Part shown: in pieces, positions 8,715 through 15,876 of the stretch | Layout of the letters: every line of letters starts with the position of its first letter | How positions within the stretch are numbered: position 1 is the first letter of the stretch | Origin: Bacteroides ovatus | GTDB lineage: Bacteria; Bacteroidota; Bacteroidia; Bacteroidales; Bacteroidaceae | DNA length: 43,008 nt | Reading direction: 5' to 3' | NCBI GenBank assembly: GCA_030844565.1 | Contig: JAUUNK010000022.1 | Location: forward strand, 1-43,008 | The notes under the pieces: generated by a model | The model's input: the letters and a program-made list of their open reading frames with translations, nothing else | Told to the model about the DNA's origin: nothing | Database searches by the model: none | Made by a program: the position numbers and the translations under genes

Positions 8715-8804
8715 GATAAGTTAGACTTCTTAAAGAAGTCCACAAAGGACGATAATAAGAAAATAGCCAAAGCAATACGAATTTTAAAAGATTTAGCGTT
8801 ATGA
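8715..8804 (+). pseudogene. C-terminal remnant of a Gp49/HigB-type toxin
   Basis: Reading frame 8715-8804 encodes about 29 residues ending in FLKKSTKDDNKKIAKAIRIL and DLAL. This resembles the C-terminal tail of Gp49/HigB-like (PF05973) toxins, whose ends read roughly GF-x-KK-x(5)-P-x-x-EI-x-x-A. A stop codon lies directly upstream, so the catalytic part of the toxin is gone. The stop overlaps the start of the antitoxin-like gene as ATGA, exactly as in intact toxin-antitoxin operons of this type. The identification rests on a short stretch plus the gene arrangement. Confidence 0.45.
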
Positions 8805-9028
8805 TAAAGTTGGATGAAAAGAAATTAGCAAAGCTCAAGACAACAAACCAGTTGCTTGATGAGAAATATGGAGAACACGGAATACCATCCCAAGAGGCTT
8901 TCAATGAAAGGACCATGGCGTGCTATTACGGGGATATAGTGCGGGACAGGCGCAAAGCCCTGAAACTGACTTTAAAACAGTTAGCGCAGAAAATCGGTAA
9001 GGAACAGAGCTATATTTTGTTGGTTTGA
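8801..9028 (+). pseudogene. 3'-truncated HigA/XRE-type antitoxin
   Basis: The 75-residue product matches the N-terminal part of Bacteroides XRE-family antitoxins. There is a charged leader (about 1-45) and then the first helices of the HTH (VRDRRKALKLTLKQLAQKIG, about 48-67) followed by KEQSYI. In full-length proteins this is followed by the recognition helix partner (a SKIEKGE-like stretch) and about 30 more residues. Here it ends abruptly in LLV at the boundary with a YjbH-like fragment. The HTH is therefore incomplete and the protein is unlikely to bind DNA normally. Together with the toxin tail just upstream it marks a dead toxin-antitoxin module. Confidence 0.6.
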
Positions 9029-9079
9029 ATCCAAGGAGGCGTTGGATTCAATCCAACGGGACCTACCATTTAAACCAAC
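9019..9079. repeat. Nested inverted repeats at the junction of two broken genes
   Basis: Three pairs of 8-base arms are interleaved here: GTTGGTTT (9019-9026) with AAACCAAC (9072-9079), GAATCCAA (9027-9034) with TTGGATTC (9042-9049), and GTTGGATT (9041-9048) with AATCCAAC (9050-9057). The second and third pairs are mutually exclusive, so two alternative hairpins could form. The block sits exactly where the truncated antitoxin frame ends and the truncated YjbH-like frame begins, which suggests it is involved in, or a scar of, the deletion that joined them. Confidence 0.6.
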
Positions 9080-9696
9080 GTGGTCTTGGATTGAAACATA
9101 ATACTTATAACTACTACGTGAACATCACCTTCTTCTCTTGGATGGAAGTTGCCTATACATGCACATTACACAATGCATTAAAGGAAGAGCCATTTCTTTC
9201 GGACGGATATTGGGTACCTTCCACTTATGGCAAATTCATAAATCAGGACCGTAACTTCTCCGTTCGTTTCCGTCTGTGGAAAGAAGGCTGGTGGAGGCCA
9301 TGGACTCCCCAAATTGTAATAGGTGGAAATGATGTAGTGGGTGATTCGTGGAATGGAGGTTCCCTAAAGAATCCTTCTTATAATAAAGGGAATGGTTTCT
9401 ATAACCGTTATTATCTTGCAGCCACTAAACATATCAATCTCTACGGAGAACTCGGCGTTCATCTGGCCTATGTCTATAATAAACGGAAAGATTATCATCT
9501 CAACGGCCCTTGTGTGGGTATCAATTATCAACCTGCTCTTCACCCACCGTTAAACTTTATGGCTGAGTATGACTCGCGGACTGTGAATATAGGTATGAGC
9601 TATTCCATTTGGAAAGATCACATTAACCTGGTGGGAGAGCTTAATCAATGCAAGTATTTCTCTGCAGGAATCTACTTTAAAGTACATTTAAAATAA
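9025..9696 (+). pseudogene. 5'-truncated YjbH-like exopolysaccharide-associated protein
   Basis: The frame encodes 223 residues that resemble the start-proximal repeat of YjbH-domain proteins. These are predicted outer-membrane beta-barrel-like lipoproteins associated with exopolysaccharide genes. Key parts are the NTYNYYVNITFFSWMEVAYT stretch near residue 27, FSVRFRLWKEG near 72, and the closing SAGIYFKVHLK. The usual signal peptide and the Gly-rich GTTGLL-like start are missing. The only start in frame is a TTG with no support, and the frame begins inside the inverted repeats that also terminate the antitoxin fragment. I therefore regard it as a non-functional remnant. A strong terminator follows, which may be the original one for the gene. 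Confidence 0.6.
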
Positions 9697-9780
9697 GTAA
9701 ATAAAAGCAAGTGGCGTGATAACCTAAAAGAAATCAGGGGTATCAGATTAAGGTGTATAGTTAATTGCTATCCTTTATTG

Positions 9781-9825
9781 ACAGATGGAAAGTATACGAA
9801 AGTATATTTTCCATCTGTTTTTTTT
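9781..9825 (+). terminator. Rho-independent terminator after the YjbH-like remnant
   Basis: A 17-bp stem (arms 9781-9797 and 9802-9818, one G-U pair) with a GAAA tetraloop is followed by eight T residues. This is a textbook intrinsic terminator on the plus strand. Confidence 0.9.
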
Positions 9826-9917
9826 GTTAAGACGAGGATGCACTTTTATGGAAGAGAGGGGAAGGAAAATTATCAGGTCTAGTTGCTGAAACATCTAGTT
9901 ATGCTTAATTAAGGAAG

Positions 9918-9925
9918 TAAATTTG
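9918..9925 (+). promoter_or_regulatory. -7 promoter element for the nitroreductase gene
   Basis: The sequence TAAATTTG is an exact TAnnTTTG match, 65 bases upstream of the nitroreductase ATG. No -33 element is obvious. Confidence 0.5.
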
Positions 9926-9989
9926 TGAATTCTGACTGAAAACGGTTTATTTGTAAATGAGAAGGAATAGAACTTAATAAATAATACGT

Positions 9990-10634
9990 ATGAAAGCATT
10001 GCACTTATTATTAATAGGAGTGAGTTTATGGGGATTGTGTGGTTGCAAGATGCATACTTCGCATAAAGTGATGGAAGAAAAAGTGGCGGCAAGTGACCAA
10101 AATCAAGTGATAGAAACTATTATGGCGCGGCGGAGTATACGCAAGTATAAACCAGAGGCGGTAGAACGCGAAAAGATGAATACCATTCTGGAATGTGGAA
10201 TCAATGCCCCCAATGGGATGGGAAAACAATCATGGGAAGTACGGGTGGTAGACAATCCGGAGTTTATTAACGGATTGACTGAAATCTATAAAAAGGAGAA
10301 TCCTAAGGTGGCGGAACGCCCCGGATTTAAGAATATATTCAATAATGCACCCACCGTTGTGTTTATAGCTTATGACACCACTTACGATTTGTCTCAAGTG
10401 GACTGCGGTCTTTTGGGGGCGAATATGATTCTGACGGCACAGTCGATGGGGATAGGTAGTTGTTGCTTGGGAGGTCCGGTGCGTTTCATGAACTCATCTG
10501 CGGCTGCGGAATATATGAAGCGGTTGGATTTGCCTGAGAAACATGAATTATTATATGCTATCGCCTTCGGCTATCCGGATGAAACTCCCGCAGCAAAGCC
10601 CCGCGATAAGGCGAAAGTAAGGTTTATAGAGTAG
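9990..10634 (+). CDS. Nitroreductase-family lipoprotein
   Basis: This 214-residue protein belongs to the NAD(P)H/FMN-dependent nitroreductase superfamily. The FMN-binding start ETIMARRSIRKYKPEAV lies near residue 43, followed by GINAPNGMGKQSWEVRVV near 70, and the C-terminal LLGANMILTAQSMGIGSC near 142, a typical FMN and dimer-interface segment. Unlike cytoplasmic nitroreductases, it is preceded by a signal peptide ending in LCGC (cysteine near residue 19), so it is predicted to be a lipid-anchored envelope protein. Lipoprotein nitroreductases of this form are common in Bacteroides; their natural substrate is not established. The gene has its own promoter, and no terminator separates it from fusA2, though 167 bases with regulatory-looking structure do. 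Confidence 0.88.
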   Translation: MKALHLLLIGVSLWGLCGCKMHTSHKVMEEKVAASDQNQVIETIMARRSIRKYKPEAVEREKMNTILECGINAPNGMGKQSWEVRVVDNPEFINGLTEIYKKENPKVAERPGFKNIFNNAPTVVFIAYDTTYDLSQVDCGLLGANMILTAQSMGIGSCCLGGPVRFMNSSAAAEYMKRLDLPEKHELLYAIAFGYPDETPAAKPRDKAKVRFIE

Positions 10635-10672
10635 GGGTTCAATCGAACTTATCAAGAGTTATTTTGTTATCG

Positions 10673-10697
10673 TGTTACAAAACATAGTTTAGTAACA
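10673..10697. promoter_or_regulatory. Near-perfect 25-bp palindrome upstream of fusA2
   Basis: The outer arms are TGTTAC and GTAACA and the inner arms AAAC and GTTT. Ten of eleven symmetric pairs match around a three-base centre, and no T-run follows. It lies 105 bases before the fusA2 start, so it looks like an operator for a dimeric regulator. In B. thetaiotaomicron fusA2 is activated by the CRP-family regulator Cur (BT4338); whether this is its site is an inference. Confidence 0.5.
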
Positions 10698-10741
10698 TCT
10701 ACCCTATGGTTGTTTATCTTGGCTTTATTTCCTATTTTGCG

Positions 10742-10789
10742 CTCCACTTTGAAGGAGATATGAAACGCATATCTATTGTTACAATTTAA
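10742..10789 (+). promoter_or_regulatory. Possible leader peptide and hairpins in the fusA2 leader
   Basis: A nine-codon frame (MKRISIVTI, 10760-10789) is preceded by AAGGAGAT, an unusually good Shine-Dalgarno for Bacteroides. It ends 12 bases before the fusA2 ATG, which has no such site. Two hairpins overlap it: CTCC/GGAG (arms 10743-10746 and 10754-10757) and AGATATG/CATATCT (10756-10762 and 10768-10774, loop AAACG). The latter would hide the leader's own start codon. This arrangement suggests translational control of fusA2. Confidence 0.35.
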
Positions 10790-10801
10790 ATCTTATATGT
10801 C

Positions 10802-12958
10802 ATGAAAGTATATCAGACTAATGAAATTAAGAACATATCCTTATTGGGAAGTTCTGGCTCTGGGAAAACCACTCTCGTAGAAGCAATGCTTTTCGAGAGT
10901 GGTGTTATAAAACGTCGCGGAACTGTTGCCGCTAAAAACACAGTGAGTGATTATTTCCCCGTAGAGCAAGAATATGGCTACTCTGTTTTTTCTACCGTAT
11001 TCCACGTGGAATGGAACAATAAAAAATTAAATATGATAGATTGTCCGGGTTCGGACGATTTTATTGGAAGTACAGTTACTGCCCTCAATGTGACCGATAC
11101 AGCAATTATCCTTCTCAATGGCCAATATGGCGTAGAAGTCGGTACACAAAATCATTTCCGCTACACCGAAAAACTGAATAAACCTGTTATTTTCCTCGTC
11201 AACCAGCTTGATAACGAGAAATGCGATTATGATAACATTCTCGAGCAGTTGAAAGAAGCGTATGGTTCAAAGGTGATTCCCATCCAATATCCTATTAGTA
11301 CAGGACCGGGATTCAATGCGCTGATTGATGTGCTGTTGATGAAAAAATATTCGTGGAAGCCCGAAGGAGGCGCGCCTACTATTGAAGATATTCCTGCCGA
11401 AGAGATGGAAAAGGCGATGGAAATGCACAAAGCATTGGTAGAAGCCGCAGCAGAGAATGATGAAGGGTTGATGGAGAAGTTCTTCGAACAAGATTCCCTT
11501 TCGGAAGATGAAATGCGTGAAGGTATCCGTAAAGGGTTGGCTGCACGAGGGATGTTCCCAGTATTCTGTGTCTGTGCAGGCAAGGATATGGGAGTACGCC
11601 GCTTGATGGAATTCTTGGGTAATGTGGTTCCTTTCGTTTCGGAAATGCCGAAAGTGAAAAATACCGATGGAGAAGAAGTGGCTCCGGATGTGAATGGTCC
11701 CGAATCTCTTTATTTCTTCAAGACAAGTGTTGAACCACATATTGGCGAGGTATCTTACTTTAAAGTGATGAGCGGGCGAGTGCGCGAAGGCGACGATTTG
11801 CTTAATGCCGACCGAGGCTCGAAAGAAAGAATTGCTCAGATATACGTGGTGGCTGGCTCCAACCGTATCAAGATAGAAGAATTGCAGGCTGGTGACATCG
11901 GCGCTGCGGTGAAACTTAAAGATGTGAAGACAGGGAATACGCTGAACGGCAAAGATTGCAATTATAAATTTAACTTCATAAAATATCCGAATTCAAAGTA
12001 TTCACGTGCTATCAAGCCTCTTAACGAAGCCGATGTGGAGAAGATGATGAGTATCCTCAACCGTATGCGCGAAGAAGACCCGACTTGGGTGATCGAACAG
12101 TCGAAAGAGTTGAAGCAGACGTTGGTACACGGACAAGGCGAATTCCACTTACGTACGTTGAAATGGCGGTTGGAAAACAATGAAAAGCTTCAGGTGAAAT
12201 ATGAAGAGCCGAAGATTCCTTACCGCGAAACAATCACTAAAGCAGCCCGTGCCGATTATCGTCATAAGAAACAATCCGGTGGAGCCGGACAGTTTGGTGA
12301 AGTGCATTTGATTGTCGAACCTTATAAAGAAGGTATGCCTGTGCCTGAAATTTATAAGTTCAACGGACAGGAATTCAAAATCAATGTGAAGGGTACCGAA
12401 GAAATCCCATTGGAATGGGGTGGGAAGTTGGTATTCATCAATAGTATCGTAGGTGGTTCCATTGATGCCCGGTTTATGCCTGCTATTTTGAAAGGTATTA
12501 TGTCGAGAATGGAACAGGGACCGTTGACGGGTTCTTATGCCCGCGATGTACGTGTGATTGTGTATGACGGAAAGATGCATCCGGTGGATTCCAATGAAAT
12601 CTCCTTTATGCTTGCCGGACGAAACGCTTTCAGTGAAGCCTTTAAAAATGCCGGTCCGAAAATTCTGGAACCGATTTATGATGTGGAAGTGTTTGTTCCC
12701 TCGGATAAGATGGGCGATGTAATGGGTGACCTCCAAGGACGCCGTGCCATGATTATGGGAATGAGCAGTGAAAAGGGATTCGAGAAGTTGGTAGCAAAAG
12801 TGCCTCTTAAAGAGATGTCTTCGTACTCCACAGCTTTGAGTTCTTTGACCGGCGGGCGTGCTTCGTTCATCATGAAGTTTGCAAGTTACGAGCTTGTACC
12901 GAGTGATGTCCAAGATAAGTTGATTAAAGACTTTGAGGCAAAACAGACAGAAGAATAG
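10802..12958 (+). CDS. fusA2: Elongation factor G paralogue EF-G2 with degenerate GTPase motifs
   Basis: The 718-residue protein has all five EF-G domains: G domain (1 to about 280), II (about 300-385), III, IV (about 480-600) and V to the end. The P-loop GSSGSGKT is kept at 16-23. The switch I motif RGITI is replaced by YGYSV (58-62). The switch II motif DxPGH is DCPGS (80-84), so the catalytic histidine is Ser84. The base-recognition NKxD is NQLD (134-137). In B. thetaiotaomicron the orthologue BT2167 is reported to support translation without GTP hydrolysis, to be induced on carbon starvation, and to be needed for gut colonisation. The residues seen here fit that biology. The gene is monocistronic, with a terminator directly after it. 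Confidence 0.93.
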   Translation: MKVYQTNEIKNISLLGSSGSGKTTLVEAMLFESGVIKRRGTVAAKNTVSDYFPVEQEYGYSVFSTVFHVEWNNKKLNMIDCPGSDDFIGSTVTALNVTDTAIILLNGQYGVEVGTQNHFRYTEKLNKPVIFLVNQLDNEKCDYDNILEQLKEAYGSKVIPIQYPISTGPGFNALIDVLLMKKYSWKPEGGAPTIEDIPAEEMEKAMEMHKALVEAAAENDEGLMEKFFEQDSLSEDEMREGIRKGLAARGMFPVFCVCAGKDMGVRRLMEFLGNVVPFVSEMPKVKNTDGEEVAPDVNGPESLYFFKTSVEPHIGEVSYFKVMSGRVREGDDLLNADRGSKERIAQIYVVAGSNRIKIEELQAGDIGAAVKLKDVKTGNTLNGKDCNYKFNFIKYPNSKYSRAIKPLNEADVEKMMSILNRMREEDPTWVIEQSKELKQTLVHGQGEFHLRTLKWRLENNEKLQVKYEEPKIPYRETITKAARADYRHKKQSGGAGQFGEVHLIVEPYKEGMPVPEIYKFNGQEFKINVKGTEEIPLEWGGKLVFINSIVGGSIDARFMPAILKGIMSRMEQGPLTGSYARDVRVIVYDGKMHPVDSNEISFMLAGRNAFSEAFKNAGPKILEPIYDVEVFVPSDKMGDVMGDLQGRRAMIMGMSSEKGFEKLVAKVPLKEMSSYSTALSSLTGGRASFIMKFASYELVPSDVQDKLIKDFEAKQTEE

Positions 12959-12978
12959 TCATTTTTCGCTTATAATGT

Positions 12979-13019
12979 TAAAACCGCCATCCTTTTTAAA
13001 TAAAAGAATGGCGGTTTTT
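12979..13019 (+). terminator. Terminator after fusA2
   Basis: An 11-bp perfect stem (AAAACCGCCAT with ATGGCGGTTTT, arms 12980-12990 and 13008-13018) is followed by T residues. Flanking A and T runs mean it could also work in the opposite direction. Confidence 0.9.
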
Positions 13020-13075
13020 AATTAACAAGCATTAATAAAGATAGATTTCTCTTCGGAGAAGAATTAATTTTTTAT

Positions 13076-13083
13076 TAAATTTG
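13076..13083 (+). promoter_or_regulatory. -7 promoter element for rprXY
   Basis: The sequence TAAATTTG is an exact TAnnTTTG match. A start near 13090 would give a leader of about 130 nt containing the GTTAA repeats and a small GTCGT/ACGAC hairpin. Confidence 0.5.
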
Positions 13084-13145
13084 CAAACCAAAGAGACCTA
13101 CATTTTGTTGTAGTCGTCAGAATACGACCTAAATAGCTCTCTTCG

Positions 13146-13212
13146 GTTAATTAACGAGAACTTGCGGTTAAATCAGGTTAATTCGTTAGGAGTGTTAATT
13201 AGGGAGTGTTAA
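13146..13212 (+). promoter_or_regulatory. Cluster of five GTTAA direct repeats before rprX
   Basis: GTTAA occurs at 13146, 13167, 13177, 13194 and 13208, usually extended to GTTAATT. Two copies are 10 bases apart and another pair 21 bases apart, that is one and two DNA turns. OmpR-family regulators such as RprY bind direct repeats with this spacing, so autoregulation is plausible. The cluster is downstream of the apparent promoter and ends 10 bases before the start codon, which would favour repression. Confidence 0.4.
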
Positions 13213-13222
13213 TTTTGTTGCT

Positions 13223-14773
13223 ATGAAGAAGTCAACAATCTGGATATTAGGTATTGTAATGGGTCTTTCCTTTCTTAGTTTGCTCTACCTGCAAGTGAGC
13301 TATATAGAAGAAATGGTAAAGATGCGTAAGGAGCAATTTGATGCTTCAGTGAAGCACAGCTTGTTTCAGGTGTCGAAGGATGTGGAATATGCGGAGACAC
13401 GGCGTTGGTTGATTGAAGATATTTCAGAAGCGGAACGGAAGGCATTATCTGCCAACTCTTCCGTGCAGCAAAGTACGGAGCTGGTTCAGCAAACGCAGCG
13501 TTTTGTGAAAACCCCCGATGGGAGGGTATACTCGGATTTCGAGCTAAATGTGATGACAAATAAGCCGTCGGAGCTGCCTAAGGCGATGATTTCGCCCTTT
13601 CATGGCGCAAAGACGATTCCTAAAACCTCGAGATCCTTGGTAGAAGCGATTAAAAACCGGTATATGTATCAGCGTGCCTTGCTCGACGAGGTGGCATGGC
13701 AGATGATATCTCGGGCTAGTGATAAGTCGATAGGCGACAGGATACGGTTTAAGGAGTTGGACGATTATTTAAAGTCCGCTCTTATTAATAACGGTATAGA
13801 GTTGCCTTATCATTTTTCGGTCATTGACAAAGATGGAAGGGAAGTTTATCGATGTGCGGATTACGAAGAGAAAGGGAGCAACGATGCTTATGCACAGCCC
13901 TTGTTTCAGAACGATCCGCCTGCAAAGATGAGCATCGTGAAAGTGCATTTCCCCGGTAAGAAGGATTATATCTTCGATTCGATCAGCTTTATGATTCCTT
14001 CGTTGATATTCACTATCGTGCTGTTGATAACGTTTATATTTACCATTTATATCGTTTTCCGTCAAAAGAGACTTACGGAGATGAAAAATGATTTTATCAA
14101 CAACATGACCCATGAGTTCAAGACGCCGATTTCAACAATATCGCTGGCTGCCCAGATGTTGAAAGATCCTGCCGTAGGAAAATCTCCACAGATGTTCCAG
14201 CATATCTCGGGAGTGATTAATGATGAGACGAAGCGGTTGAGATTCCAGGTAGAGAAAGTGCTTCAGATGTCTATGTTCGATAAACAGAAAGCTACCTTGA
14301 AGATGAAGGAACTGGATGCGAATGAGTTGATTACCGGAGTAATAAATACATTTACTCTGAAGGTGGAACGGTATAATGGAAAGATCACATCGAACCTTGA
14401 GGCTACCGATCCTGTTATATTCGCAGATGAAATGCATATTACAAATGTAATTTTCAATCTGATGGATAATGCCGTGAAATATAAGAAGCCTGAGGAAGAC
14501 TTGTTGCTTAATGTGAGGACATGGAATGAACCGGGCAAGTTGATGATTTCAATACAAGATAACGGTGTGGGCATCAAGAAAGAAAACTTGAAAAAGATAT
14601 TTGATAAGTTCTATCGCGTGCATACGGGTAATCTGCACGATGTAAAAGGCTTCGGCCTGGGACTGGCCTATGTGAAGAAGATTATTCAAGATCATAAAGG
14701 AACCATCCGGGCAGAAAGTGAGCTGAATGTAGGAACTAAATTTATTATTGCATTACCTTTATTAAAAAATTAA
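13223..14773 (+). CDS. rprX: Sensor histidine kinase RprX
   Basis: The protein has 516 residues. Two membrane helices (about 5-25 and 256-278) enclose a sensor domain of about 230 residues facing the periplasm. They are followed directly, without a recognisable HAMP domain, by the HisKA dimerisation domain (FINNMTHEFKTPIST, phospho-accepting His297). The HATPase domain has an N-box (NLMDNAVKYKKPEEDL), a G1 box (DNGVGI) and a G2 box (GFGLGLAYV). Sequence and size match RprX of B. fragilis, first found through altered tetracycline-resistance regulation. It is followed four bases later by its response regulator. The sensed signal is not established. Confidence 0.92.
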   Translation: MKKSTIWILGIVMGLSFLSLLYLQVSYIEEMVKMRKEQFDASVKHSLFQVSKDVEYAETRRWLIEDISEAERKALSANSSVQQSTELVQQTQRFVKTPDGRVYSDFELNVMTNKPSELPKAMISPFHGAKTIPKTSRSLVEAIKNRYMYQRALLDEVAWQMISRASDKSIGDRIRFKELDDYLKSALINNGIELPYHFSVIDKDGREVYRCADYEEKGSNDAYAQPLFQNDPPAKMSIVKVHFPGKKDYIFDSISFMIPSLIFTIVLLITFIFTIYIVFRQKRLTEMKNDFINNMTHEFKTPISTISLAAQMLKDPAVGKSPQMFQHISGVINDETKRLRFQVEKVLQMSMFDKQKATLKMKELDANELITGVINTFTLKVERYNGKITSNLEATDPVIFADEMHITNVIFNLMDNAVKYKKPEEDLLLNVRTWNEPGKLMISIQDNGVGIKKENLKKIFDKFYRVHTGNLHDVKGFGLGLAYVKKIIQDHKGTIRAESELNVGTKFIIALPLLKN

Positions 14774-14777
14774 TGAT

Positions 14778-15479
14778 ATGGACGAGAAACTGCGTATTTT
14801 ATTATGCGAGGATGACGAGAATCTTGGCATGCTTTTGAGAGAATATTTACAGGCGAAAGGTTATTCTGCCGAGTTGTATCCTGATGGAGAAGCCGGATAT
14901 AAAGCTTTCCTGAAAAATAAATATGACCTCTGCGTGTTTGATGTGATGATGCCTAAGAAAGACGGATTCACATTGGCACAAGACGTTCGTGCAGTGAACG
15001 CGGAAATTCCTATTATTTTCTTAACCGCAAAAACGTTGAAAGAAGATATTCTCGAAGGATTCAAAATCGGTGCCGATGATTATATCACGAAACCGTTCAG
15101 TATGGAAGAGCTTACTTTCAGAATTGAAGCAATTCTAAGGCGGGTTCGTGGAAAGAAAAATAAAGAAAGTAATATCTACAAGATCGGTAAGTTTACATTT
15201 GATACCCAGAAACAAATTCTATCAAGCGATGGCAAAAATACTAAGCTGACGACGAAGGAATCTGAACTGCTCGGTTTGCTGTGTGCACATGCCAACGAAA
15301 TTCTGCAACGTGACTTTGCCTTGAAGACCATCTGGATTGATGATAACTATTTCAATGCCCGTAGCATGGACGTGTATATCACGAAGTTGCGCAAGCACTT
15401 GAAAGAAGATGATTCTATCGAGATTATCAATATCCATGGTAAAGGATATAAATTGATTACCCCTGAAGCTGACTCCTGA
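14778..15479 (+). CDS. rprY: Response regulator RprY (OmpR/PhoB family)
   Basis: The 233-residue protein has a receiver domain at 1-120, with the acidic pocket EDD (11-13), the phospho-acceptor Asp55 (DLCVFDVMMPKKDG), the conserved Thr (FLTAKT) and Lys (ITKPFSMEEL). A winged-helix DNA-binding domain lies at about 138-229 (LTTKESELLGLL, ARSMDVYITKLRKHL, IINIHGKGYKL). It forms an operon with rprX, four bases apart, and ends at a terminator. In B. fragilis and Porphyromonas the orthologue has been linked to stress and central-metabolism genes. The direct repeats in front of rprX are candidate binding sites. Confidence 0.94.
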   Translation: MDEKLRILLCEDDENLGMLLREYLQAKGYSAELYPDGEAGYKAFLKNKYDLCVFDVMMPKKDGFTLAQDVRAVNAEIPIIFLTAKTLKEDILEGFKIGADDYITKPFSMEELTFRIEAILRRVRGKKNKESNIYKIGKFTFDTQKQILSSDGKNTKLTTKESELLGLLCAHANEILQRDFALKTIWIDDNYFNARSMDVYITKLRKHLKEDDSIEIINIHGKGYKLITPEADS

Positions 15480-15504
15480 TTTAGAGAAGAGTTTTATGGG
15501 AAAA

Positions 15505-15540
15505 TAAAAAAGCCCGGGAGCATTGCTTTCGGGCTTTTTT
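15505..15540 (+). terminator. Terminator after rprXY
   Basis: The stem AAAAAAGCCCG pairs with CGGGCTTTTTT (about 11 bp) and ends in a T-run. The symmetry of A and T runs means it could serve the small minus-strand gene at 15558 as well. Confidence 0.9.
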
Positions 15541-15557
15541 AAATCTCTTTCGATGAA

Positions 15558-15734
15558 CTAATCGGTTAGTCTTTTATTGATAACAATATAAGAGATGAGT
15601 CCTAGCACAACCAAAACTGCAGAAGTTCCCAAAATAGCATTGTTGTTTACGTTTCCTGTTAGGGAACAAACAATCAGGATGATGACTCCGATCAAGATTA
15701 ATATCAACCCTAAGTTCTTTAATAAACCTTTCAT
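15558..15734 (-). CDS. Small two-helix membrane protein (58 residues)
   Basis: An ATG at 15732-15734 opens a 58-codon frame with two hydrophobic helices, residues about 5-26 (LKNLGLILILIGVIILIVCS) and 33-53 (AILGTSAVLVVLGLISYIVI), and a short positively charged tail (NKRLTD). Positive residues at both ends predict a hairpin with both termini in the cytoplasm. Small proteins of this design recur in Bacteroides genomes with no known function. It lies between rprY and marR, on the strand opposite to rprXY, and shares the bidirectional terminator with rprY. The clean start, hydrophobic pattern and stop support a real gene. Confidence 0.7.
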   Translation of the reverse strand: MKGLLKNLGLILILIGVIILIVCSLTGNVNNNAILGTSAVLVVLGLISYIVINKRLTD

Positions 15735-15876
15735 GTGTGTGTATTTTAATAGATTATTATATTCCAGTCACAAATTAAAGCATAATTCTTTAACGGGCGA
15801 AATTATTTTTGCAAAAAAACTCTTATAGTGCTCAAATAGTTAGTTTTCTTCTTTTTCACCTCGTTGTATGCGCATG

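Noticed and set aside
12149..12913. Long frame (254 codons) opposite fusA2
   Set aside because: Antisense shadow of conserved EF-G domains IV and V; no promoter or independent features.
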